64,000 nucleotides of DNA from Colletotrichum lupini (taxonomy: Eukaryota; Ascomycota; Sordariomycetes; Glomerellales; Glomerellaceae), in NCBI RefSeq assembly GCF_023278565.1, contig NC_064676.1, forward strand, positions 3,348,001-3,412,000. Direction: 5' to 3'. Shown here piece by piece: positions 32,994 to 43,883 of this stretch (positions are counted from its first letter, which is position 1; each line of letters starts with the position of its first letter). The translations under genes and the position numbers were made by a program. The notes beneath the pieces are model-generated. The model was not told the origin of the DNA. It saw nothing but the letters and a program-made list of their open reading frames with translations, and did not search any database.

Positions 32994-35900
32994 TCGGAGA
33001 GACTTTGACCAGGTCGTGGCACGGGTAGATGGTAAAATGAAGTATCTCTACTTAACAGACACAGCAAAATCGTCGGTCACTGAAAGAGAGATCCTAAAGA
33101 GTCGACATGAAGCTATGTTGAGGCCGGCAGGCTGGCATGTTTGGGCATCGTGTCGAGCAAACATTTTTGGCAGAGTCGGCAGCGGAATGGACGTCAGTTG
33201 ACCTTGACTCCTTTGCGAAGTCAAAATAGGAAGGGACGACGATGCCGTCAACGCAGGTATGCTCATCTGGTTCGCCATCGCAAGAGAGCACCTACCTCGC
33301 GATGATTTGAACCCACAAGGAAGGCACTCCTCCAAGTACGTCCCTCATCTTGTCTTATAGGGAGCCTCCTTCCTCAGTCTTATTTGTATGGAGGAGGAGA
33401 AGGCCTTTGCTTAAGACTGCAACGTGAAAAGTCGCGTTCTCAGAGGATTCGGCTCAAATTTAGACAGGATCGTGGCTAGCGAGATGAGATGTTGAAAGGG
33501 AAGGCGATTCAGCCTGCTATTCGCGTCCATCTGGAACCATAGACCGTCTCTTGCCAGTCCTGCAAGCAAACCTACCTTCTAGTTGAGGCCGGCAAAAGTA
33601 AGAAGACAGAACTAAACCTAGAAGCTTACATTAGATATTCATCGTCATGTGCCATCCGTGCACAATGTGTACTGCGTAGATGAAGTTTGAAGTATCCAGG
33701 CCTGAGGACGACAGAGAAACGACCATACATGCTTTGGACTGTCTATTTGTAGATTGTACGCATCTAAACACATGAAAATCGAAGGGGTGATGAACAGTTG
33801 AGTCGCTGAACCTGGCAATTTTGAGGGCACGATGACTTGATTAAGGTAGGCTTGCCCTGTAGTGGCACTTGCCTGTTTAGGTAATCATCTTGAGGATCAG
33901 TAGGTTCATGTGGTGAGTAATTTCCTGGGCGAAATTCGACAGACCGATGCGAATAGAACACTATGCTCATGTTCTTTGCTGGGTAAGGTAGATGAATGAC
34001 ATCTGTCCTTTTCGCTTTTCAGCCTCATTGATCGTTGAACGAATCAGTGACGCGACAAATACTTCGCGAGACAATATACGGAAATTGGAATACGATGCCG
34101 ACGACGGCGCTCCAGCCAGCATGTGTCTTGTCTAACCATTTACTTAGCACAAACCATGAGACGGATTCTTAAAGCTTCTTCGACAAAACCCCACTCGCGG
34201 CGGAGCGGCCGGGTCGGAGGCAAAGATGAGATGGAGAGTTTGGGGCGACACGGAGCATGTCAGCCGCTGCGTTGTTCGGGACACGGTTCCACTTTGTAGG
34301 CAGCGAAGCAAAGGGGCAGGACGGAGTAGCATTCTGGGAGTTCTTCCGTAGAGGCGAAATAACGAAATGCGTTTGCCGATGTGAGTGTTCCTGTTCGAGT
34401 TCATGGGCTTCCAAGTGCCTATCTTTTCTTCTGAATAGATATGCCGTTGCTTAAAAGGGTTGCCGTGGTTGCCGGCAACGCCTGACTCAAACCCCACAGC
34501 AAGTCCAGATGCAGCATCGCAGGTGCGATTATGGTTTGCGTCGATAATTTCCATGTTGGACCCTGGAAATGAGGCTGGGAGGTTTGACCACGGTATCCAG
34601 TAGAGCAGCGTGTGTCGTGAGCAATAATGGGTGGCTGGAGCTTCTCGCAGCAGCCACCTCCACTCTTTTGTCGGACTGCGAGTCGAAGCACCAAATAAGA
34701 AGCTGCCGAAACTGGCCAGATCTGGTTTAGTGATCCGCTCCACGGTAGCATTGCCGATGGATCTCGAGCCGGCAGGGCAGCTTGGCGGGTGGTGGAGACG
34801 TTAGAATCCCACGACCAGATCCAATGGCAAGAGGGTGATCCTTGTGCTGGAACGGACAAGCTTGCAACCCCAAATACACCGAAGAGCTTGTTGTAACTTG
34901 TACGCGGCAAAACGTGGAAATGTGTCCTTTGGGACGTTAGGAAACCTTGCCGCCCTCCAAGACATACGGACCCCATTGTTGGCTGTGTCTGCGTTGCATT
35001 CCTTTCGCCGTAGAGGAACGATCAAGAGACACAAACGGGAAAGGAATGAGACCACCACCACCACCACATACTTCCGTCGCAATTGAACCAACCCGAGCCT
35101 GGCGCGCACTGAGCTGGTCCGGGCTGGAACTGGGAGGACATGGGATGGAGGTCGTAGAGAAGACGTGTCTGGCCTGCCTCAAGGTCCATGGTGCCTGTGC
35201 CATCGCCAGTGCTTGTGCCATGTTGAAAGCCATTCCTCCATCAACGATGTCCTATCTGTCTCAGACCCGCCCAGGCATAAGGTGGAACGCAAGGAAAGGG
35301 GGGCTGTCATAGACAATGGCCTCCGAGCGCATTTGCCCCCCGGCTTCTTTTTACGTCCTTGAGGCTCTCAGCCTCGGAAGACTGCTGACAATCGGATCGT
35401 GGAGCTCTAGCAACTTCTTCATGCACTGGCGGAGACTTGAGAGGGGACTTTGGTGTAGGCAGAAATAAGCGTAATGCCAATGTAGAAGGCCCAGGTACAT
35501 AACGATGGCAAACTGAGCTTACGGGTACTCTCCACGGCAAAAAGGATAGCCGTTCCTACCTTAGCTCAGCTTCACTTTCAAACCGCCGCTGGTCAGCCTG
35601 GCTTGATTATCAATTCACCGTAAGTTGGTGTTCCTAGCGGTCGAACGGTGGGGGGAGTGCCTGGAAGGGAGGGGAGTGAAAGCGAGTTTGCCCCTCACAA
35701 CCACAAGGTACCTTGGGAGGCACGGGCTCGCCTGTGGATTGGGGTAAGTATACTCTTGGCCGGCTAATGTACTTCTCCTGCATGATTACGGTTGAAAAGA
35801 CTTACAGGAACTTAGCCCAAAAAGAGGAGAGGGGCGTTCCCCCATCCACTCATCCACCACAGACACTGCAGCCGCCTGAGTGAATGCATGAGCTGACGGG

Positions 35901-36339
35901 CGGTTCCTGGAAAAAGGGACACCTGTTCTCAATTGCCCTTTAGAAATCCGGAATCTTTCTCCAGAACCTCTTCCACCCTCTACTTAAGACCAAAGCCTTC
36001 CCCATTCACTCCGGTCTGAAGGTAGACTTGACAGCCTCGCCTTCTCCACGAGTGTACTTTTTTCTTTCTTTCTTCACTGTTCATTCTTCAGATCAAAGAA
36101 AGGTAAGCTTCCTCTCAACATTCTACTCACTCCCCAAGCTATCACCAAGCTTCATCGAGCGCATGAGGTAGCAACAGACGGTCGCCACCACCGCAAAATC
36201 TACACAGCTCTGCCTCTTCTGAAGCTGGACAGAGGCCCCAATCCTTCTTTCTACGATTCGTCCACCATCAAGACTCTCCGCAATAGCATCACCAATCGCT
36301 CGTACCAAAGCTAACATTTCTCCTACTCGCAAGATCAAG
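32994..36339. other. 3.3 kb without a supportable gene; PDI promoter at the right end
   Basis: Open frames up to 199 codons (34144-34743 minus, 34419-34976 minus, 34947-35312 plus) overlap and show no domain. The frame at 33048-33335 (minus) could be an upstream exon of the large hypothetical gene, but I found no convincing join. From about 35940 to 36120 the plus strand is pyrimidine-rich (TTTTTTCTTTCTTTCTTC near 36057-36075), the usual look of a strong fungal promoter and leader for PDI1. Confidence 0.5.
36103..36333 (+). other. Possible leader (5' untranslated) intron of PDI1
   Basis: A good donor (AAAG/GTAAGCTTCC at 36103) and a GCTAAC branch site at 36310-36315 precede an AAG acceptor at 36333, six bases before the start codon. 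Leader intron of 231 bases would fit a highly expressed gene. The AAG acceptor is weaker than the usual CAG or TAG. Confidence 0.4.
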
Positions 36340-37933
36340 ATGTTCTGCAAGCGTGTTGCCCTTGGCCTTTTGGCCGCCGCCGCTGCGGTTTCCGCCTCCG
36401 ATGTTGCCCAGTTGAAGAAGGATGACTTCGCCGACTTCATCAAGACCAACGACCTCGTCCTCGCTGAGTGTGAGTCCCCCCCCCCCCCAAATTGCCTAGC
36501 TACCCTCGAGTCGAATAAATACTGATCGTGGACGTCCAGTCTTCGCTCCCTGGTGCGGTCACTGCAAGGCTCTCGCTCCCGAGTACGAGGAGGCTGCCAC
36601 CTCCCTTAAGGAGAAGAACATTAAGCTCGTCAAGGTCGACTGCACTGAGGAGTCCGATCTCTGCCAGGAGTACGGCGTTGAGGGCTACCCCACCCTCAAG
36701 GTCTTCCGCGGCCCCGACAACGTATCTCCCTACTCTGGCCAGCGCAAGGCTGCTGCCATCACCTCCTACATGGTGAAGCAGTCCCTGCCCGCCGTCTCCA
36801 TCCTCACCAAGGACACCCTTGAGGAGTTCAAGACCGCCGACAAGGTCGTTCTCGTCGCCTACATCGACGCCGCTGACAAGGCCTCCAACGAGACCTTCAC
36901 CAAGGTCGCCGAGAAGCTCCGCGACACCTACCTCTTCGGTGGCGTCAACGACGCCGCTGTTGCTGAGGCTGAGGGCATCAAGGCCCCTGCCATCGTCCTC
37001 TACAAGTCTTTCGATGAGGGCAAGGCCACCTTCACTGAGAAGTTCGACGCTGAGGCCATTGAGACCTTTGCCCAGACCGCCGCCACTCCCTTGATCGGTG
37101 AGGTCGGCCCCGAGACCTACTCCGGCTACATGTCCGCTGGCCTTCCCCTCGCCTACATCTTCGCCGAGACCCCCGAGGAGCGTGAGGAGCTTGGCGCTGC
37201 CCTGAAGCCCATCGCTGAGAAGTACCGCGGCAAGATCAACTTCGCTACCATCGACGCCAAGGCGTTCGGTGCTCACGCCGGCAACCTCAACCTCGCCACC
37301 GACAAGTTCCCCTCCTTCGCCATCCAGGAGACCGTCAAGAACCAGAAGTTCCCCTTTGACCAGGAGAAGAAGATCACTCACGATGAGATCGCCAAGTTCG
37401 TTGAGGAGTTCTCTTCCGGCAAGATGGAGCCCAGCATCAAGTCCGAGCCCATCCCTGAGTCCAACGACGGCCCCGTCACTGTCGTTGTCGCCAAGAACTA
37501 CGAGCAGGTTGTCCTTGATGACAAGAAGGATGTCCTGATTGAGTTCTACGCCCCCTGGTGTGGTCACTGCAAGGCTCTGGCCCCCAAGTACGAGGAGCTT
37601 GGTGAGCTGTACCAGAAGTCTGAGTTCAAGGACAAGGTCGTCATCGCCAAGGTTGACGCTACTGCCAACGACGTTCCCGATGAGATCCAGGGCTTCCCCA
37701 CCATCAAGCTCTACCCCGCAGGCAACAAGGATGCTGCCGTCACCTACTCCGGCTCCCGCTCCATTGAGGACCTGATCGAGTTCGTCAAGGAGAACGGCAA
37801 GTACAAGGCCGAGGTCTCTGTCAAGGAGGAGGGCGCCGAGGAGAGCCAGGCCGCCCCTGCTGCCACCGAGAAGGAGGCTGAGAAGGCCAAGGAGACCGAG
37901 AAGGCCAAGGAGGATGCTCACGACGAGTTGTAA
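36340..37933 (+). CDS. PDI1: Protein disulfide isomerase (ER)
   Basis: Two exons, 36340-36469 and 36540-37933, give 507 residues. PDI forms and rearranges disulfide bonds in the ER lumen. A signal peptide covers about residues 1-20 (VALGLLAAAAAVSAS). The domain order is a, b, b', a': the first thioredoxin active site is APWCGHCKAL with Cys 49 and 52, the second is YAPWCGHCKAL with Cys 384 and 387. Splicing joins LVLAEF/FAPWCGHC. The acidic tail is rich in Glu/Ala/Lys and ends in HDEL, the ER retrieval signal. Codon use is strongly biased to C-ending codons, as in abundant proteins; this also leaves the opposite strand free of stops for 560 codons. The intron (70 bases) has a run of 13 C right after its donor. 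Confidence 0.97.
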
Positions 37934-40026
37934 AAAGAATTCTGGGTTCACTATGAAATGACACTTTGGGACGTCCCATGGGATAGGGACTATATACCTC
38001 TTGCGCGTTAGGTCGACTCTTTGCATTATGGTCTGCGGGTAAATTAACGTTATGAAATTCGAGCACATGTCTAAACTTTTTATTTCCACTGCGTGAATCG
38101 TGACCTGAAGCCTTGGTGACTCTACTTGGCTTTTGACGGTTCCATGAATTAATCTATTGTCTGTTGACTTGGCCTGGGGAACCACAGAGCAACACGACCT
38201 AAGGACCGTGAGGCGCGCATTGCACCGACCTTACAATGGCTAAAAGGTAGTCTTATACCAAGAATTCCGCCCTACTCCCTGGATGTCCTGGTTTACAGGC
38301 TCCTCAGCATAGCCTTCTTTTGCGCCGCAACTTCCGATACTATTTTGCCCTTGGCCTTCACAGGAATGTCTCATTCCAGCAAGACTCGATCATTCTCGTT
38401 CATTACACACAGAAGTCCCCTTCTGGAAGATTTGCCTTATCAATGGCTGCAGTAAGATTGACATCCCTTGACAATTGAGGTGATAGCCGTCACCAAGAGG
38501 CAATGGTTCAAATTTCCAGCGAAAAGTCACTCGCTCCACCGAGCTTCCTCGCCCTTTGCTCGGCAGTGTGTTGAGGCGTGGTATCGGCCATAGATTGACA
38601 AGAGTCAGGTTGTGCGAAATGGAGACTTTGAGCCGTAGTGAACATACTACTACCAGAGGTTCTCCGTATGCCAGTCTTTTGTGCTGATCGTGGCGAAGCA
38701 TTATAGAAGCTTCGGGAAGAAGGGAAAGGATGTGTGCCTTGGAGGGTTGTAGTAGCGTTTTCGCCACGCCTTTTTGCCTTTCTTGAAGACGAGCCACTTT
38801 GGAGCCATATGTTCTGGATGCGAAGCGGTACCGGCTCTTGAGGTGTCGTACACATACTCTGGTCGTTTCATAACGTCAATCTGTAGCTCATTGAATCGAT
38901 GTGTTAGCCTGCAAGTATCTTATTGTGATGCGCATATGCTCTCTGTATATCTGCGTTTAGATGATCCGGGGCCACACAGGAAGCTTTTCTTACCCTCTTA
39001 GCTTTTGACTCTGGTATGCTTACAAGTTTAGAGCAGTTAATCACACTCGTTACCGTCCATTTGGTTTGCTGCGGACGTACGCACTCGAGATCATAGAGTG
39101 AGGCAGAGGGATACGGTAAATTAGATTATCAGGTATTCTCTGCGTGAGCTTTCGTTAAGGTGCTTCAAGTCGTATTCGCTTCGCCCAATTTTTCCATGAG
39201 AAACCCAGACAACATGAAAGTCAAGATATGGATACGAGAGAGCAGGGCAGAAAGGAGTGGAACTGCAGGTCTTGTGCTTCAAGCTGCGCCAGCCCGTCAC
39301 GATTCAAGTGTCGGGTTGCTCACGAATACCAATCCACATTAACATTCGAATGGCGGAAGTTCAATGAGAGATGGCAGGGTGAGTGTTCAATACTGTTCGT
39401 CATTATTGGAACATCAAGATCGATTTCAAAGAAGAAGGAAGAATGGAAGACAATTGCTCATCGTATTTGTTTGAGGGAGGGCACCTGAACACACTGGGCC
39501 AGAGCCTTTTATCCGAAGGCGGTAGGCTTGAAGTCGAGATGAGCTATTAACATCATGGAAAGGTCGCTCCTTGACATGGCCATTCTCAGATTCTCGGCTG
39601 CCGTCAGCTCGGGTGGCTGTCTCGATTGTGCCTTGAGCTTGAGCGAGCGGCTTGGTGAACACTACCCGACTGTAAAGAGAAGTCACTCTCAGGGGACACG
39701 TTTAGACACGTACTTGCAGAAACTCCCACGCCTTACAAGCATATTGTTACAGTCTTTGATATACACGAGCTCCTCGATCTCGATCTCCACGGCATGTTTC
39801 GTAAAGCATACCACTGAATCGAAGGAACCTCACGCAGGAAAGAGTAAGAAATCGGACGTTGTTTGGAATATCCCGGTCGTGACCATTGTGCTGTGCTGCT
39901 TTTTTTGTGCTGACTTCGCCTCGAAAAACCTCACCGTTCCATTACCACGGCGTCCCCCTCTGCATCTCGCGTCCTCGTTACACTCACGTCCTCCTTGTCC
40001 CCCTTTTTAACGCTGCGATATCTCGT
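37934..40026. other. 2.1 kb intergenic, at most one weak small gene
   Basis: This lies downstream of PDI1 and downstream of the small mitochondrial protein gene (minus strand, stop at 40027). Apart from the weak frame listed at 38508-38855 I see no gene, RNA or repeat. Confidence 0.45.
38508..38855 (-). CDS. Doubtful small hypothetical protein
   Basis: 115-codon ATG-started frame, Ser/Thr/Arg-rich, with no known motif, signal peptide or membrane segment. It begins MCTTPQEPVPLRIQNIWLQS and ends GGASDFSLEI. Nothing nearby supports it beyond an open frame in an otherwise gene-free stretch. It could be one exon of a longer gene or chance. Confidence 0.2.
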   Translation of the reverse strand: MCTTPQEPVPLRIQNIWLQSGSSSRKAKRRGENATTTLQGTHPFPSSRSFYNASPRSAQKTGIRRTSGSSMFTTAQSLHFAQPDSCQSMADTTPQHTAEQRARKLGGASDFSLEI

Positions 40027-40803
40027 TTACTTCCTCTTGCGCTCGATGGCGTCCATCTTCTCTTCCAATACCTCGACGTACTTGGTCACGCGCTGGACGG
40101 CGGCCTGGAGTGCCTGGAGTAATCCAGTCTGGTTAGCTCATTGATTGTGGAATCATGCAGGGTCTGCAGTAGCGATGATTGGCATTGTTGGGACATTGTG
40201 AGAGCAGGAGAAGCGAGGATGATCGCGCCGCGTTGTAGCGAGACCACACCGGGGAGCGTTCCGGTGCAGCGCACAAGACGGTCAATGACGCCACAACCAG
40301 CACTGCTAAGGATGTAGGAGAGGACAGGTTGATTGATGCGAAAAGCCTCGAGGGGTAGGCAAGAAGGTAGATAGTGAGATGTAATGACGCACGTAAATGT
40401 CCTCTGTCAGGAGCTCGTTGGAGGTCTTGTATTCTTGGAGGATGTAGGAGTAGACACCGGCGCCGGCGAGGGAGCTGCCGAGGAAGAAACCGAACAGACT
40501 ATTTGAGGTTTGATTCGTTAGCAAAGATATCATCATCTCTCTCCATATGGTCATGAAGTGGTGGCCGGCATCCTAAAACCCTCACGAGACCTAATTGGCC
40601 TCGTGGACGAGATGCAGGACAGCTGCCTCCGGAGCAGAGAAGCTCAAGACATACCCTCCACGGAAAGCACCGACGGGTTTCCGGGCCGGCAGGGGCGCGG
40701 CGACGGCGTCGCGCAGGGGAGATGAGGTCTGGAAGTTGCGGGCGGCGCGGAGAGGGAGGCCGGAGGCGCGGGGGAGGGCGCGGGTGACGATGCGGGAGGC
40801 CAT
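40027..40803 (-). CDS. Small mitochondrial inner-membrane-type protein
   Basis: Three exons, 40655-40803, 40393-40498 and 40027-40113, encode 113 residues. I recognise the type (fungal proteins of unknown function) but not a named function. The first 35 residues form a typical mitochondrial presequence: basic, without acidic residues until 32, with RAARNFQTSSPLRD as a likely cleavage area. One membrane helix follows after the first splice (LFGFFLGSSLAGAGVYSYIL). The rest is a charged, probably coiled-coil tail (EYKTSNELLTEDIY, then ALQAAVQRVTKYVEVLEEKM). All three exon joins keep this order with GTATGT and GTGCGT donors and GCTAAC branch sites. The gene is divergent from VPS71. Confidence 0.85.
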
Positions 40804-41716
40804 TGTGGTTTTCGGGTGATGTCGTGCGTGGAGCTCGGTTAAAGAGGGAGGATGGTTGCTCTGTCGGCGGGAGTAATGGAAGGCGACCCGGTCGAAATTG
40901 GACGCCGTGTGTGGAAATGAGGAGGGGAGGCAGCTCGGTCGGCTTGCGCGTTGGTGATGTTGTGTTTTGTGGTGGTGGTGGTAGAAGTGATGGGGTTTGG
41001 AGATGGCGTAGACCAGGTTCGATGAGGTCGGTCGGGTCGGTGCTCTGGGGGCGAGGTGCGGTTAACTTGGGCGGGAACGTGGAAGCTCTGTCCCAGCCGT
41101 GTTACGTCGTTTACCTCTCTACGGCGGCGCTGCGGCGCTGCACGGCTGCAGTGAGGTACTTCAGTCAGGTACCGCCTCCGCCTGCGCCGGACCAGCGAGA
41201 GCACAGAGGGCGGGATTAGCCGGGACGCCATTGAGAGTATCCTATTGGCCAGAATGGCGCGGTCGACCAGCCGGCTTTTGCTGGGGATTGTCTGGGACTC
41301 TGGGGAGTGGCTTCATGATCCACTGAAGGGGGTTCGGGAATGCGGCTCATGGGCGCATTCGGCACTTGTCGGCTTCTGAGCGTATGAAAACTTGTCACGG
41401 CGTTAGAATCCTTTTCAAAGTTGATCGAATGATTAACTTGTTATTCATTGTGAACCTGAGTGTCAATTGCTCGAATATAAATAATGTATTAGTTACCGAG
41501 GTCTCAACCTACAACCTGGGGAAGCTCTCCGCTAGGTGCTCGTCTGTAACCAACACATTCCCATTGGCCAATAATTAGCCACTCAACGTCGTCTCTTCTG
41601 ATTCGCTACAAAAAAAGTTCAAGCGCAGAGACTCCAGAACCCAGAGAGCTCCAAGTCAAACCACCACACTCCTCCACCCTCTCCAAAAACCCTGCCGTAA
41701 CATCTCCAACCTCGAA
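40804..41716. promoter_or_regulatory. Divergent promoter region, mitochondrial protein / VPS71
   Basis: 913 bases between two divergent starts. A back-to-back pair of CCAAT boxes (ATTGG at 41563-41567 touching CCAAT at 41568-41572, inside CCATTGGCCAAT) lies about 145 bases upstream of the VPS71 start. Another ATTGG is near 41243. Open frames over 40839-41231 on both strands look like leader sequence, not genes. Confidence 0.5.
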
Positions 41717-42697
41717 ATGAATAATTTTGGTGTCTACGAGCTCGCCAGCAGCAAAGTCACAAACGCCCCGGGATGGGCTTACGTTCCCGATACAGGCCTT
41801 AACCCGGCCGCCGCCGCCCTCCAGCCCGCGAACCGTAAGCGCGCCGCTCGAAGCAAGGCGAACCCAACCGCCTCAGACCTCACCGTCCGCCAAGAAGCCA
41901 AGATCCGCAAGGAACTCGAGCAGCTGGACCGCGACGGTGGTCGTGATGCCTCGATACCCATCCCGGCCAAGGCCTCGAGAGGTACGTCTGTCCCCATCAC
42001 CCCATGCCTCCCAATACGCTGTAGGAGGCGGACGCAGTGAAGCGCAAAGCGACAGCCAAACTAACGACGATTTAACGGAATCACAGGCCAGAACAAGAGC
42101 ACGCCAGCAATTCGCAAAATCCTCCAGTCCCAAAAGACCTTCCACAACCACTGCGACGACCACCTCGCCCTCCTCTCGCACGCCGGAAACACGCCCGCGC
42201 CGCACCCGAACCAGCACACAGCCAAACCGGCCAACAAACCGCCCCATCCGAACCAGCACACCAAGCGTAACGCCGCCAAGCGCTCCAAGACATCGACGCC
42301 AAAGACGCCAGCGGAACCGGAAGACGTCGAGATGACGCCCGCGCCGGCAGCAGAAGCGCAAGAGGACTCGGCGACGGCGACAGACCCGGTGCTGAAGCCC
42401 TACGATAAACCGGGACCGGCGCCGCATCCTGGCGACGATGATCCGCTGCTCGTGTCGCGGGTGCCTGCGATGCCGACGGACGAGGAGCTCAAGTGGCTGC
42501 TTTCGCGGCCGATGCTGAGTTTCTGGGACGCGAGGGCCGAGTGGGGCGACGACGATACGCGGTACCCCGAGCGGAGTTTCTGCGAGGTGTGCGGGTATTG
42601 GGGCCGGGTGAAGTGTATGAAGTGCGGGACGAGGGTTTGCGCTTTGGATTGTCTTGAGACGCATCGGGAGGAGTGTTTTACGAGGTACGGCATTTGA
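41717..42697 (+). CDS. VPS71: SWR1 complex subunit Vps71/Swc6 (HIT zinc finger)
   Basis: Two exons, 41717-41981 and 42087-42697, give 291 residues. Vps71/Swc6 (ZNHIT1) is part of the SWR1 chromatin remodeller that places histone H2A.Z; it also binds nucleosomes. The C-terminus is a perfect zf-HIT: Cys 254, 257, 265, 268, 273 and 277, His 281 and Cys 285 (spacing C-x2-C-x7-C-x2-C-x4-C-x3-C-x3-H-x3-C), with FCEVCGYWG at its start. The block before it (DEELKWLLSRPMLSFWDARA) is also conserved. The N-terminus has a helix near 55-80 (SDLTVRQEAKIRKELEQLDR) and the middle is His/Pro/Lys-rich and disordered. Donor is GTACGT, acceptor ACAG. Confidence 0.93.
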
Positions 42698-43244
42698 GAG
42701 CATCAAGGACTTGTTGGCTGTTTTAGCAAAGCTTGCTGGTGCATATGCCGCTGTCGTTGACACCTTGCGATTATATTTTGGATATGGGATAAGCATGGAC
42801 GGTGAACGGTTAGGCGTTATGATACCCCCCTTTTGTCAAGTTTGTTTTACAAGGATGGAAAAAGATGATTTGAATTGGATGGCTTTGATCGCCAACGGGT
42901 CTGGATTCATGACAAACGTCCCCTATGAGGAATTTGTACAGATGCGAATGTGTTTTTTTACAAGCGCGTTGCATATATATACTTTGAAGATGTTGCCCTT
43001 GAAAAGGGGCAGACAAACTCCGATCCCAGAACCCTTTTCATCAAAATCATGAAGCCACGGCACAGAAGATGCCCGCAGCAAGAAAGAAAAAACGAGGCAT
43101 ATCAACTGATATGAACAGCCTCTGTGAGAAGAAAGTAAGGAGAAAAGAGAGAGAGAGAGATAACACATCAGACACGACCAAAACATCCCCTCATCCACCG
43201 CCCAGAACAACGCAAAAGCTGAAGCGCACATTCGAAGTTTTCTT
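42698..43244. other. Convergent 3' region, VPS71 / secreted protein gene
   Basis: About 550 bases between facing stop codons. AT-rich for this window (around 42770-43000). No gene seen. Confidence 0.5.
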
Positions 43245-43883
43245 TCACAAGTCGTCCATGCTGAACGAGTTCTTGAGCGTAAACTCCACGTCGCCGACCG
43301 TCGCGCCGCCGGCGCACACTGCGCGGAGGCTGCCGGTCGGGCACTTGTCGCGAGCGGCGCGGACGCACTGCTCCCACTTTGTCTTTGAGATGGTGATCTG
43401 CGCGCCCTCGACGGTGGTCTTGAGGCTGAAGCGGGCGGAGCCGGCTTGGCCGACGGTGGTGGAGGGGTTTCCGTGGCAGGCGTTGACGGAGCCCGAAATA
43501 CCGCCGCAGATGGCGAGTTCTGCCGCATTTTGGTCATGGAAGACGATGTGACTGAGCGTGGTGTTAGTCAAAAAAGTTTCTTTCGTAGTTTGAAGTTGAT
43601 GGGTGAAAGGTGCTTGATGTGTTTTCGGTGGAAGAGAGGAGAGGATATAGTGGAAAGGGTTCTTGTGTAAGTCAGATTGGAAGGAAACGTACGCGTTGCG
43701 GTCGACGCAGGTGGCTTCCACCATGGCGGCCGGGTTCACGGGCTCCTGCATGCGCATGCTGAGGACCTCAAAGTGCTGCTGGGGCACGGTGAAGCGGGGC
43801 CAGTTGTGTCTTCCGGCCGGGGCGGCGAGGGCCGCTGTGGCTGTGAGGAGGAGGACAAAGGTCTGGATGAGCGTGGAGAACAT
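43245..43883 (-). CDS. Small secreted cysteine-rich protein (effector-like)
   Basis: Two exons, 43693-43883 and 43245-43551, encode 165 residues. I do not know its function. A classic signal peptide covers about residues 1-20 (LIQTFVLLLTATAALA), cut likely after ALA or AAPA. The mature part has six cysteines, at 59, 79, 89, 126, 134 and 143, an even number that could make three disulfides. Conserved-looking blocks include AELAICGGISGSVNACHG, GQAGSARFSL and GAQITISKTKWEQC. The domain end reads AVCAGGATVGDVEFTLKNS. No membrane segment, GPI signal or known catalytic motif. Small size, secretion and paired cysteines are typical of fungal effectors or cell-surface proteins, but nothing here proves a role in host contact. 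Splice signals are GTACGT and CTAAC...CAG. Confidence 0.88.
   Translation of the reverse strand: MFSTLIQTFVLLLTATAALAAPAGRHNWPRFTVPQQHFEVLSMRMQEPVNPAAMVEATCVDRNAYVSFQSDLHKNPFHYILSSLPPKTHQAPFTHQLQTTKETFLTNTTLSHIVFHDQNAAELAICGGISGSVNACHGNPSTTVGQAGSARFSLKTTVEGAQITISKTKWEQCVRAARDKCPTGSLRAVCAGGATVGDVEFTLKNSFSMDDL

Noticed and set aside
33048..33335. A minus-strand frame that might be an extra first exon of the large hypothetical gene
   Set aside because: I found no donor and acceptor pair that joins it in frame to the exon beginning at 32993, which already has its own ATG.
36500..38185. A 561-codon stop-free frame on the minus strand opposite PDI1
   Set aside because: It is Leu/Gly/Asp/Val-rich without any domain and mirrors the strongly C-ending codon choice of PDI1. 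Such antisense frames are an expected by-product of codon bias.
40839..41231. A 130-codon minus-strand frame upstream of the small mitochondrial protein
   Set aside because: It lies in the leader/promoter, is Arg/Thr/Pro-rich with no motif, and the plus strand is equally open there.
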